This document shows, in pieces, positions 10,304-22,136 of a stretch of 64,000 nucleotides of DNA. Source of the DNA: Talpa occidentalis (lineage: Eukaryota; Chordata; Mammalia; Eulipotyphla; Talpidae); the NCBI RefSeq assembly GCF_014898055.3, contig NW_023601212.1, positions 35,762,329-35,826,328 on the forward strand. The letters run 5' to 3'. The notes beneath the pieces were generated by a model, which was given only the letters and a program-made list of their open reading frames with translations, did no database searches and was not told the origin of the DNA. The position numbers and the translations under genes are program-made. Each line of letters begins with the position of its first letter. Within the stretch, counting starts at the first letter, position 1.

Positions 10304-11705
10304 ATCTAGTAGAAGTAAAAGGCAGGAAATTGCCACAGGAGGCAGACTGAGCCACTCATGAAACCCCACTGCAGATGGAAAAAAAAAAAAAAAAAGTTCC
10401 AACAGCTATTCCCTCATGGGTAATTACATATTTATATGAAAGAAAGTGATGTAACTCAATACAGAAAATGCATTCAAGTTATAATAGTTACAGAATCATA
10501 TTGTCACTGATTGTAAGCAAAGAGGGATCACATTGAAAGGTACAAAAACACCATCCTTTGTGCCAGCTCTGAATAACTCTTCTTTATACAGGTAGATTAT
10601 TCTATTACTGAACCAATATATACTAGGTCTATTTTTTTTCCAATTCCAATTAATTTACTTCAATATTTCCAATCTACAATTTTAGTTTCAGAAATATATA
10701 TTTTATTTCTTTAAGTTGCTTATCCTGTGTGTCTTTTTCATAATATTGCTATACTTGCTATCCATTTGCATCACCCATGGTCAAATATTATAGTAACTAA
10801 TAGGAAAATACTCACAGCAGCTGAAAAATAATATGCTGCTTCTGAATCCTAATTATGTTTAGAGTTTCTAAGAAAACAAATTGTTCAACTAAACTCAACA
10901 CTATCTAAGCTGTAATGCCAAATCAAAATATGTCTTCATGAAAAAAATTAGTCATAAATGCATTTCTAAGAAAGCACTCTTGATGACCCTTGCTCTAAGT
11001 CTAACTTTAAATATGCATCAAGGTTGACATATGGCCAAAAAATAAGAATTCTTTTCCGTCAAGTTTTGCTGCCTCGTTACCATTATTGGTAATTGTTATG
11101 GTGGGAAGGGAAGGGGGGAGGTTTGGGAGAAGAACAAAAATCCATAATAGCTTCACTTTAGGCTTTGCAGAAACCCACCTTTCATTCTTTTAAAGAAGTG
11201 GGAAACATTTTAATACACTATTCCAAATGGCCAGGAATAGCTTCAACACTGCAGTGGTGATTGGAGGCAGACTTAATGTGCTGCACACAGAAGGCTTTGC
11301 AGTTCTGCCCGCCTTCCAGGCCATTGAATGTTCATTCCTTGTTTTGCCTCAGGGTGATCAATTGCTAAGGGAAATATCCTCCACTTTATCCATGAATGGG
11401 AATGATTCATGTCTGATTTTATGAATTTTTATTATATTCCATATAAAACTGGCAGACTTACCTATTGTACATTTCCAAATGGAAGGTGATTATTGAAAGT
11501 TTTTTCTCTCTGATTGGTTTTGGTTTAGAAGTCCCTGAATTCACATCTACATACCTAGTGGCCCACATGTCACAATTACAAATTAAATTAAAAAAATATT
11601 TCAGTAATATTGCATTATATAACATTATATGTTTCAAAAGGAAGTCAATGGAAATCTACACATTTACGTACATTAAGCTCAGTCTGATTCTGTCCACCAT
11701 TACAA
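10304..11705. other. Unique AT-rich sequence
   Basis: No repeat body recognised; a run of A at 10379-10395. The 65-codon frame at 11227-11424 has no recognisable domain. Confidence 0.4.
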
Positions 11706-11715
11706 CATAACTAAA

Positions 11716-11985
11716 TTTTTTTAAACATTTATTTATTATTTATACAAGCACTGGGGTATAGTCCAGAGGCACGGGAGGGTGAGAGGATTCACCAGAGAGA
11801 GAGCAGGAAGCAGAACAGGCAGACTGACGAAATACACTGCAGAGGGGAGCAGCGGGCAAGACAGGAGAGGTCTGCCACACCATGTGGGTATCTCCTTGGC
11901 CAGCAGAGAATCAAACCGGCATTGCAGAGGGTGCACACAGCTTCACAGCACTGTGCTCAACCTGCTGTGTCACCGGGGAGGCCCC
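11716..11985 (-). mobile_element. SINE family B-like, full length
   Basis: Tail AAACATTTATTTATTATTTA, then CAAGCACTGGGGTATAGTCC, a mix of A and B signatures. Head ends GTCACCGGGGAGGCCC. 10-bp target duplication CATAACTAAA at 11706-11715 and 11986-11995. Confidence 0.9.
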
Positions 11986-12287
11986 CATAACTAAAAATTT
12001 TAACACTGTTTTGTTAATACTTTTTATTTTCCCATTTCATAACATGAAATGGCAAAGTAATTTAGAATAATATTAGTATAAGTCCTATAACTTAGTTCTG
12101 GAGGAAACTGTATGAGGATACTTTATCATCACTATGAATGAACTGGGAGACCAGCACAGGTCTGTGAGTACAACAATCCAGATTACTGTTTGAGATGTTC
12201 CACATGAAAAATTCTAAATAAAATATCTTTTTTTTTTTCCTCCCACTTAGATGTGGTGGTAAGTTACTTTAAAAAAAAAAAAATTGT

Positions 12288-12560
12288 TGGGCCTCCCCTG
12301 TGGCATAGCAGGTTGAGTGCAGCACTGTGAAGCTGTCTGCAGCCTCTGCAGCATGGGTTCGATGCCCAGCTGGCCAGGGACTACCCACATGGCACAGTAG
12401 ACCTCTCCTGTCTCGCCCGCTGCCACCCTCAGCAATGTATTTCGGTCCATCTGCCTGTTCTACTCCCCGCTCTGTCTCTGATGAATCCTCTCAACTTCCC
12501 ATACCTCTGGTCTGTGCCCCAGTTCTTGTATAAAAATAAATCTTAAAATAAATAAATAAA
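12288..12560 (+). mobile_element. SINE family B, full length
   Basis: Head GGGCCTCCCCTGTGGCATAG, body CCTCAGCAATGTATTTCGG, tail ATAAATCTTAAAATAAATAA. Lies head-first after an A run (12271-12283) and runs tail-to-tail into the next SINE, suggesting insertion into the other element's A/T tail. No clean inner target duplication was found. Confidence 0.88.
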
Positions 12561-12832
12561 TAAATAAAAATATTTATTTAGTTATGCAACAAGAGCTGGG
12601 GTGTAGGCCCGAGGTGCAGAGGTGGAAGGTGAGAGGATCCACCAGAGACAGAGTGGGGAGCAAAACAGGTGGACCTACTGAAATACACTGCCGAGGGGAG
12701 CAGTGGGTGAGACAGGAGAGGTCCACTATGCCATGTGGGTCACCTCCCTGGCCAGGGAACAAACTCCGCTGCAGTAGCTGTGGATTTTTCATAGTGCTGA
12801 AACTTAACCCCTTGAGCCACCAAGGAGGCCCC
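12561..12832 (-). mobile_element. SINE family B, full length
   Basis: Tail AAATATTTATTTAGTTATGC, signature AAGAGCTGGGGTGTAGGCC, head ending GAGCCACCAAGGAGGCCCC. Outer flanks TGGTGGTAAGTTACTTT (12254-12270) and TGGAGGTAAGATATTTT (12832-12848) agree at 14 of 17 positions, a decayed target duplication for the outer element. Confidence 0.88.
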
Positions 12833-12848
12833 TGGAGGTAAGATATTT

Positions 12849-13915
12849 TTAATGGCTAATATAGGTCATAAGTAAACTATCAAGGATTATTATTATTTGA
12901 GATCATTAAACTGTAAATCCCTATCCAATACTAATCTATTTGTTCAGTAAATATTTGCAATGCTAACTATTATGGTAGATTTACTTCAGAGCTGCTATAA
13001 AATCTAAAACTTCTTTCACTCTGGACATGAAAGTATAGCCTCCAGCACTTGCATTCATTAAAGGAAGCATCCTGTTTACAAATTGCTCCTGCTATAGAGA
13101 AAGGCTTCAGGTTTTCAAAAAGTTCAGTTTTATAACCAATTATTACCTTGGGTCATGCACACTATCGTGATTGTAGGCCAGATTCTTTTCTGCTTATTTT
13201 ACCCAGTTTTGGATCCCCTGCTTCTACAAGGTTTCAGACACTTATTAAGCACTCTGTGAAAGTTCATTCAGTGAAGGAAGGTTATACATCCATGAAAACA
13301 GCATCATTTACATTCTGTCTTAAATGATGCAGGTGGTTAGTTAAGGGTCCTTCAGGCAAATGACTGCATCACAGCTATCCCTAGACTTACAATTACAGAC
13401 TTAGTATTGTTCCACTCAAGATCTAATGAAGTTTTGGGAGCAGAATGGGACTTTATTTCAATTTCAACACAAATAGATGTGTACACATGGAAAACTACAT
13501 TTTTCATATTAAAAACACATTTAGATTCTTTGGTTTTTAAAAATTATTGTTAATGGATGTAGAAATCTACCATATGTACTTTGCCATCTATTGAGATGAG
13601 TATAGGCTTTTTATTTTAATTTACTAACCAGAAAAATTAGGTTTTCTTGAATATTTGAGCATCATTCCATCCTCTACTTGGTTATGGCTTATCATTCAAT
13701 TGATAACTCATTGCATAGTATTTATTACAATTTGAATGAAAAAATCTTGTTATTTGAGTGAAATTTATTTCAACATATAAGCTCTTTAATTATGATATTA
13801 TATCAGTCTCCATAAAAAAAAAAGCATTCAGAAAACACCTCTAGCATGACTGCTGGTTGGAAGGGGCCTGGCATGGGCTAACTTCCCAGCTGGCCACTGG
13901 GTCCTCCAGAAGCCT
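12849..13915. other. Unique AT-rich sequence
   Basis: No repeat or gene recognised between the SINE pair and the CpG-rich block. Confidence 0.4.
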
Positions 13916-13982
13916 TCTGCCCTTTTCAAGAAGTCTTAAGATATTTCCCTGTTCTATGGGGTGTTAGTGACTTTTTTTCTGG

Positions 13983-13996
13983 TCGCTAGGTGGCGC
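13983..13996 (+). promoter_or_regulatory. CTCF-like motif
   Basis: TCGCTAGGTGGCGC matches the core CTCF consensus CCASYAGRKGGCRS at 12 of 14 positions; the mismatches are the first and third bases. Whether it is bound is not known. Confidence 0.45.
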
Positions 13997-14836
13997 CAGA
14001 GATCTCTCCTATTGTCCTTGGGGGGCTGTTTTTCAACTCCCTCACCCCCGTGGGACAGGGAACAGAGAGCGAGAATGGTAGGGTAAACCTCAACGACTTT
14101 GGGGTGCTGTGTCTGCCTTGTGCCCCACCGTCGTGGAGAACCCACACCCAGAATTTCGTGCCCCGGGTCTCAGTTCAAAGCCCTCAGGTCCAGGACTTTG
14201 CCCAGTTCAGTGGCGCGGGAATGGCGCCTTTTGCACCCAGCTCCCGTGCCTGGGCGCCTGGTTCCTGCTCACTTAGGGAGGGACTTTAACCCCTGTGAGG
14301 GCCTCCTTGTCTCCCCGCAAGCCTAGGTCGCAGGCGCGGGGACCTGGGCAGCCGCGATCCCGGTCCGAGTTTGCTTTTCAAGTGCGCCAAGTGCGCCCGC
14401 AAGCTTACTGGCAGCCTGGGGCTGTGTGCGCGTCTCCGGGGGTCTTGTTCTTCTCTAATGGCGCCCGGAGCCGTTCGCTCACCGCCGGGGCGGATCCTGC
14501 AGGGTTCTCCACAGCTCCCTTTCACGGGGTGTGGTGGCTGCAATAGTTCCTTTCCACTCACAGTCTCGCTTGCTGCGTAGTTTGTTCTTGTTGGTCGTTT
14601 TGGTTTGTTGTTTTCCTCCTCTCTGCCGGTCGGAGAGTGCCGCCTCTGTGGGCGGGGGAGGGGAGCAGGGTTCTGCGCTTCCCTCCCTTCTGGTCCTCTT
14701 TTATGGCAACTTTCTTCTTTGGGCAGTTTGCTGGCGTCACCCGTTTATCATCCGTGTCCCACTTCTCACTGGGACCTGCCGCTTTTCCTCCCTATTAACT
14801 TTTTTTAATGGGAGATCTTACTCGCAGAGTCTCCTT

Positions 14837-14848
14837 GCCGCCATGTTG
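14837..14848 (-). promoter_or_regulatory. YY1 site at the L1-like 5' end
   Basis: Plus-strand GCCGCCATGTTG is an exact fit to the YY1 consensus GCCGCCATNTTG. On the minus strand it reads CAACATGGCGGC, a few bases from the putative element start, where L1 5' UTRs carry the YY1 site that fixes the transcription start. Confidence 0.6.
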
Positions 14849-14914
14849 CTCTGCCCTTTCCATTTACATTTTAAATCTTTATACTTTATATATGCCACTA
14901 AGACAACTTTAATT

Positions 14915-15174
14915 ATTTTTTTTAAGATTGGTTTATTTTTGCATAGAAGAACTGGGATATAGGCCAGAAGTGCTGGGGGTGAGAGGATTCACCAAAGACA
15001 GAGTGGGGAGCGGAATAGACAGATCCACTGAAATACACTGCTGAGGGGAGCAGTGGGTGAGACAGGAGTTGTCTGTTGTGCCATATGTGGGTGAGTTCCC
15101 AGGCTGGGTTCAAATGCAGATGGTAGCAGAGATAGTGCTGAGACTCAATCCCCAGGCCACCAGGGAGGCCCAAA
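14915..15174 (-). mobile_element. SINE family B, full length
   Basis: Tail TTTTTTTTAAGATTGGTTTA, body CTGCTGAGGGGAGCAGTGGG, head ending GGCCACCAGGGAGGCCC. 12-bp target duplication ACAACTTTAATT at 14903-14914 and 15175-15186. More diverged than the A copies. Confidence 0.9.
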
Positions 15175-17648
15175 ACAACTTTAATTCTTATCTTACCTCA
15201 CATTGAACATTTTCAAGAATTTAGAAAGCAGTAATTGTTACAAAATTTACCTTGGTAACATAGTTCATCTTACCTCACTTGTAATCAATTTTTCATAGAT
15301 AAAACTTGGTTTAGAATATCTCTAAAGTTCATATCAAATATAAAGTTGCATCTTTTAAAATTAAGTCTGATAATTTATATGCCAATCCTTACATATCACA
15401 CATGTACATACACACACAATATTCACATTACACTGATAGCCCCCTGTTACAGTGAGCTATTGCTATGTAACAAAACATAGCACAATAGTGTAGTTTGGGC
15501 AAGATTCAGGGTTGTGGGGATGACTGTTTCACATCATTTGCTCAGGTGGCTGTTGTTATTACCCTTCTGTACCTTTAGGGAAGAGCAGTCTAGTGAACTC
15601 CCATCTCCATTCTAAAGCACACACAAAATTCTTCTCAAAAAAAAAAATGGGGTTATAGAAAAAAGAAATTTACATTTGACACTTATAGATTTGCATGAAT
15701 ATAGGATGAAGAATATTTAGAAAGAAGAAAAAGATCTAAAGGTTGTAGAAATTATCAAGGCCACTTAGAAAATCAAAAGACTGCAGGGGCTAGAAATAAA
15801 CACAGCTCAATTCAGAAGTCTGCCTATTTGCCTACAAAATACTTATAGAAATTGAGCATCTATAAGTGAAACGACCAGTTACTTCTGAATTAACATATTG
15901 AAACCCAGGAATAATTTCCCTTTGAATTTCTGTATCCAGCAGTTGAAAGTAGATCGATCTAAATTTATTTCAAATCCTAAGAGAAATATATCATTAAAAA
16001 ATATGTGAAAGAGATCAGCTTAGCTGTCATTTCCTGTGGCATTAACTTGGAAAACAGTTCATTTCCATATACCTTTTTTAACCCTGTAGATATTTTAGAT
16101 ATTTAACTTTAATACATGTTAAAACACTACACCCTGTAATACAGTTTTTTTCATTTTACATGGACGAAGGCTTTAATACATAGACGAACAAACAGCAAAA
16201 AAAAACACAGCATTGAATTGGCATTTCACCCCCAGGAAAATATTTAAATTCAGTTTTCAATTAGGCAGCTAATTATACAATGAGGCCAGTCTAACAGCAA
16301 GCCTTTTTCAGACTAAGGCTGGATGGGTTCTGTTAACTCAGTTAATCTATCATACTACATCTCATTTTGGCTCTCTGGCACTTAAGATAATGTTGCAGAA
16401 AAGAATATGAACTGTTTGCCTTCAGCTTAAATACTGAGTCACTGGGTTAGTCCAATGAATACCCACACACAGCATGATTCATTATCTTGTGACTGTTAAC
16501 ATTTTTTTTTTAACAAACCTCAAGACTTTGTTGCTCTATGATTAGTAACTCTTCAAAGGCATTTTTCCCAGCCTTCCATAAAGGCTGTTTACAGCAACAC
16601 AACATGATTCTGGAAAATAAGATAAATCTTATTTGCATGATTTAGCCATGAAGTTTTTGACTACCTAGTGAGTATTAAGTTTTGTCCTGAGGGATATGTA
16701 AATTATATTTATCACACTCAAGAGCTGAAAATTGAAGATACTACAAATCCACATGATAGTGGAGAACAATAAGCAAGCTTTGAATTGAACAGTAAGATAA
16801 TGTATGTAATAAATATAAATTTTAAAGGCCAGTGATAAATGTGAGGATATTTCAAAATTTCTGAGAGATTAAGAGACTTGAATGAGATCCCACACGATGC
16901 ACAAACTTTGGAAAGGAGAAGCATATGTAGAAAGCATCATAGGCATAAGCAGGATTCCTTTGCATTGATTTAAAGAGAAAAAATTATTTGAAATAATAGA
17001 TAATGATTAAAAGACTATTTATTTATATTTTAAAATTTATGATTTAAATATTTGTTCAAAGCAAAGAAAAACAAGTTAAAAAATAAAACTGCAGATTCTC
17101 AAGTTATTTAGAGTTTAGTTTAAATTAATGTTCATATTTTTTTAATTTAATTTAACCAGGATTTATTGAACACCTATCAAATGCCAAGATGCAAGTTTTA
17201 AGAATAAATAGGTGATATTTCCTTTTATTAATAAACAGACTTCTCAGGAAGAGATGGCTTAGGGCTCGAAGGATACGTTCAATTTTGAACGCATCATATG
17301 TCAGTTATCTTGGCAAAGTTCAAGTAGAAAAATTGAGTTGAAAATCAGATCTACACATTGAGATTGGGATGGAGGTCAAGACCAGGAAATTGTGGGAAGA
17401 GATGAGATCACCAGTGGGTTATGAGAATATTTCTAAATGCCTGTAGACCTGGATATGAATGAAAGAAGAAAGGATTAAGATAGAAGCAGTTTCAAAGCAG
17501 AGATTCATAATGCAAATATGTGCCTATAAACTATCATCATATGGCCAAAGTATCTAGAAAATGAATATTTTCATTATCTGTTTACTTCATGACTAAAAAC
17601 ATCATAGTAGAATGTAATAGATTGAGTGGAAAGTAGAACTGGGGCATC

Positions 17649-17722
17649 GTTGTATTGTACTGAATTGTGTCATTGCATTGTGCTGTACTGTAATATTGCT
17701 GTAGTGTGTTAAGTTGTGTTGA
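17649..17722 (+). repeat. Degenerate ATTGT/CTGTA pentamer repeat
   Basis: A run of TTGTATTGTACTG-like units with a loose period of five (TTGTA, CTGTA, TTGTG), imperfect throughout. No function implied. Confidence 0.6.
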
Positions 17723-20700
17723 AATTATTATTAGGAGTGAAATTAGGGCACCTGGCTAATAAGAGGATACCCATGAAAAAGATATAAGGTCTGCAGATAA
17801 CATCTTAGGCCAGAGATCACAAATGTCAGAATTAGACTTGACATATGAAAGCAGAAAATTGTAGGATTTCTTTTACATATTTGAACTCACTAATGATAAA
17901 CATGAGACAGTCTAACATTTTCTGAATCCCTACATTCAACTATATTATTCTTGCTTGCTGATAGTCCCTTCAAAAATTTAGGTGAAGTGCTTGCTAGTTA
18001 CTTTGCCATTTGGCAACTGATCATTCAAAATCATCAATCTAATTTTTTATTTAAATTTTTTATATAAGTGTGTACATACACACATACAAACATATCATTC
18101 TCTTTCCAACAGAATGAGCCCTGGTAGATTTAGCAGCTTGGATGTTGGGGAGCCTCTACCTTTCCTCCCTATTCTCTGAGCTCCACCTTGACTATTGAAT
18201 TGAGGAGAAAAATATTTATCCTTTGGCTTGACCTGTGGCAAAGGCTAAGTTCTCTCCCAGTTTGTCCAAATATTGTCCCAACCCATGTTATTATTAAGTC
18301 CACACTTTCATCTTCCATCCATGATTTCCAAGTGTAGGACCTAAAGGCAAGTTTGGCATTAACTTTGGACCGTTTGAAAACCATAACAAAGAGGGAATGT
18401 TATTTCTTTCCTCACTATTCTCTACATGTTCTCTTCTTTGCACACTCCCTCCCCAGGCCTTTTTTGTGACCTATTTCAGCAACAAAAGTCAAATTATCAA
18501 TAAAATGTCCAAAGGTCAAATGCATTTTCTACCTGGTAACAACATGTTAACATACTGTTTTTGTAGGATTCCACATTTTACATATGATTACTCTGTGTCT
18601 GTTCTCTATTTGGTGAGGGAAGCCATATACTTTGCCTCTTCATATAGAAGTGAAGGGAGTAGCTTTTAAAGAATGCTGCACTCTATGAAAAGACCACACA
18701 TATCTCTCCTCAGTTTTCTAATTTTATTAGCTAGGTTGGGAGAGGTGATAGTTATAGGATGGTTTCTCCAATGGCAACCTGAGTAAGCTCTACTGAAGAC
18801 AGCCCATACAACAGCGGATAGGTCTCTGAAGGTAGATGGGGGCTTCTTTGGACCTTGTGCTTTGGGCCTGAACACTAGCTTTAAGAGAGCAGAAAATTTC
18901 AACTCAGAAAATAACATGACTTTACATGGGGATGAGTAAAGATACAGATTTTGAGGAGGAAGGAAGAAATCAAGGGAGTAGGTATGTAATCCATTTTGTT
19001 TCTGTAGGGAGCAAAAGCCTATGTTACACTGGAGATAGAGATAGACATTTAACTTTTTAAAGTAAAAATTTGTACTTTTACTACAAAATGGGGAAAGGTG
19101 AAATTTAAAATTAATATTATACACTTTAAGGATCCATCTGTTTTGAGAAGTCATACTCTCAACTCTAGTAAGCATATTCATATAGTTTTCTTTACTAGCA
19201 TAGGTTTAGTGTCTGGGTTTGGTTCTTATTAGAAACTCTGAAGAACAGGTGTTGCTGAAGGCCATGGGGACCACAGGCATCAAAGGAAACTGGGGAGTAT
19301 GTTTCAAATCATTCACCTCTTTGTTAACCTCCTTGAGTCAGATGCTTAGAAAACAAATCTTGAGAACTAGTTGTTGTAAAAAATTGAACATAACTTAAAA
19401 TCAAGAAGAGAGTTTTGTGTTAATCCAGTGTCCTCAAATTGAAAAGGAGAAGAGCTGTAGGTGAGATATAAGCACACCCAGAACTATGAAAAGGGAGACA
19501 AACAAAGGTAAATGTGTAAGCGAGTAATAGGGAGTTAATTCAGGAGAAAAGTGAAAAGTAGTTCCATGAACCAGCAAATGGGGACGGATGAGAAACCCTA
19601 AATAAAACATTTCTTATTGTTTCTATCAGATATGTTGGGTTTGAACCACCCATCAAACATCCAGGTGGATATTTCCTGTTGGATATAGGAATCCAAACTT
19701 TAGGGAAAGGTTGAGTTTGGATTTGGAAATACATAGGCATAAGAATTAAAAATTGAGAGTAGCTGAGATTTTCCAAAGAAACTATATGAGCAGAAAGATC
19801 AATGGGTAAATAATGAAAAAATAATTCTTTTTATTTTACCAGTATAGCTGCATTTAATCATGTTATTTAAATCAACATAAAACAATTTGATTAACAGTAA
19901 TATTACTTTTCTTCCAGAAATTTCCCCTAATCACAGGAGTACAAATACTACAGTATGCACAGATTTATTATTTTTTATCTCCTTGTACGTATTGTCTTTT
20001 ATGAGAATTTTTCTATACAGGAATAATAAGAGGATAGTTTGGTGACTGACACAGATGCCTGAGATTCTAAGAATCAAACACCTGAGTAATTTTAATGGCA
20101 ACTACTTCTAACCAACCAATAGCAAATATTTGCTGAGTACTTACAAGGTGACAGGTACAGTAAGCACCCAAGAAAACAGAGAAGAAATTTGTTCTGAATC
20201 TCACTATTACAAGCCCCAATGCTCAAGGCAATCTTCAGTTCATTGGAAAAAATAATTCTTAAGGAGGTTGGAAGGAGTGGAGGAGGGGAAGAAGACTTGA
20301 TGGAATCTTAAGAAAAAAAAAAGCAAACAGGAGAGGCAAGAATCAAGACAGAGAAAGTACAGATTTTTAAAAGTATTTAACGATTGCAGTACTTTTGAAA
20401 AATAATGTATAAGCTTATTAAATTTAAAGTATGTGATCTGTTGCCTCAGCTAAATTTTAATTTTCCAAACTAATTTCTTTTTCCTTGCTATATAAATCTT
20501 AAAAATCATCATTTATGATAAACATTTAAATATTTAAAAATTAAACATAAACTATGTCAGTTTTAAGAGCTTTCAAAGTATCTTTAATATGAGCTTACCA
20601 TTTTGAATATAAAATCAGAGAGCTACAGAAAGTTGAGATAGACCTGCAAAGGAGAAATTATTTGTACTTTAAGCTTAAATTTTAAGATTATGGGACTTAG

Positions 20701-21379
20701 ATCCTCTATCTAATGAAATGTATTCCTCCTGACAAGGTAAATGAATTGGAAGGGCAAATTTACTTTTGTAATCCATTTATAACATACACAAAACTTACAT
20801 TATCCTGAAGGCTCTAGCCTATCTCATGCACATACATCACTTCAGAGTGTACTAAAATATTCTAGTCCTGCCCTTCACTATGTTGATTGTTTCCTGGCTC
20901 TGAGCCTCACAGGGATCTACTGACCTCCCCCTATAACCTGAGTCTTTCTGTGATAAAGTGAACATTAAAAAAAAAGTATTTTTGGTCTCTCTGAAGTTGC
21001 TTATGTTCATCCTTTAAAGTGCTCTCTTCATGAGCAATATTCTATCATTCAAGTTATTTGTTTGGATTTGCTTCTGCCCCACACAGATGTCTATGATAGC
21101 AGGGTTACCCATATCAGCTCTCCTTCAGCATCCCCTCCACTCAAATCCCTACCACAGATAGGTGGAGTTGGCTTGTCCCCTCTCCAGTGAGGTAACATAA
21201 CTGGGGTTATTTAAATTGCTCTGACCTTTGGAATATAGAGGATGGAAGGGATGGACTTTTAATTAAGCAAGACCTTAGAAGAATCTTCTATCAAAGCACT
21301 ATAATTTTATCTTTCATTCTCTCTGGCTAAAAAGTCCTCAGTTAAAAATAAATTAAACTCAATAATTTTATTCACCTAA

Positions 21380-21540
21380 TAATTAAGTTAACTCATCTAG
21401 TTCTTAACAATTCCATGAAGTAGCACTATCACTTGTACTCAGTCCTTAGATGTGGTGATGGAGTCACTGAGGCCCAAAGTCATGGAGTTGGTAATAGTGT
21501 CAGGACTCAGGACATGGTCTTTTTTTCCAGCATGAAATGC
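21380..21540 (-). mobile_element. MIR (ancient SINE)
   Basis: Reads in reverse MIR order on the plus strand: TTAACTCATCTAGTTCTTAA, CAATTCCATGAAGTAGCACT, GTGATGGAGTCACTGAGGCC, CAGGACTCAGGACATGGTC. Heavily diverged as expected of this family. Confidence 0.6.
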
Positions 21541-22114
21541 TGTCTCCTGTACAACAAATCTGAACGAGGATGAAGAGAGTAGAAGAGACTAATGTCTTAA
21601 GTCACGTCTTTATACATTTACATAGCCCTGCCCATTTATGCTCATAATCTTGTGTTAGGAAAAATCTAAATTCCCTCCCACAACTCTGAGCCACTGGGAG
21701 AATATAAAGAATAAACTATTAGTCTTAATTCTCAATATTGTGACTATTCTGTGTTGTTATTAGATTTTTTAATACTTAATTTTTGTTTAGGTAACTAATT
21801 TATAATAGTGTATAAATTTTAGGGGTACAGTTTCACCTTTCTTCAAATGTGGGGTTATTCTGTTTTTCTTAGTCATTTTAAGAATTTTATTGCAAAGCTG
21901 AATGGGCCTTGAAGCAACCCAGAGAGATTTCCTCTTAGATGAAGATCTTCTATTAAAAACTCTTGTTGAAATGAGTGACAGCATCAGAAATTGTGTTTCT
22001 CAGAGATTTACCTGACAGTAGTTTATGAGATGTGTTGAAATGAGGAGATAAGGGTTTCAAAAATAGCATGCTCATTTATGACTGATGGACACTGTTATCA
22101 AAATCCCTTCTCTC

Positions 22115-22136
22115 AAAAAAAAAAAAAAAAAAAAAA
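22115..22136 (+). repeat. Poly(A) tract
   Basis: 22 A residues without a recognisable element upstream. Could mark a very short retro-insertion or be a simple repeat. Confidence 0.8.

Larger units (their letters stand above)
13970..14858 (-). mobile_element. CpG-rich block, probable L1 5' UTR (promoter) without body
   Basis: About 890 bp of GC-rich sequence with many CpGs (GGTCGCAGGCGCGGGGACC, CACCGCCGGGGCGGATCC) in an AT-rich landscape. On the minus strand it starts GCAACATGGCGGCAAGGAG, the typical L1 5' UTR opening with a YY1 site a few bases in, and continues purine-rich without any long frame, as L1 5' UTRs do. No ORF1 or ORF2 follows on the minus strand below 13970. A 10-bp direct repeat TCTGCCCTTT lies at 13916-13925 and 14850-14859, but no poly(A) adjoins it, so it may be coincidence. 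Alternatives: a CpG-island promoter of a host transcript, or an LTR. Confidence 0.45.

Noticed and set aside
14531..14962. 143-codon plus-strand frame over the CpG-rich block
   Set aside because: It runs antisense to the putative L1 5' UTR. GC-rich DNA has few stops, and the frame shows no protein family.
15450..15560. MaLR/other ancient LTR fragment
   Set aside because: Words such as GCTATTGCTATGTAACAAAA recall such repeats, but the rest does not follow any order I can defend.
18666..19181. 171-codon minus-strand open frame
   Set aside because: Longest frame not explained by a transposon, but no domain, no conserved motif, a composition typical of AT-rich noncoding DNA and no splice context.
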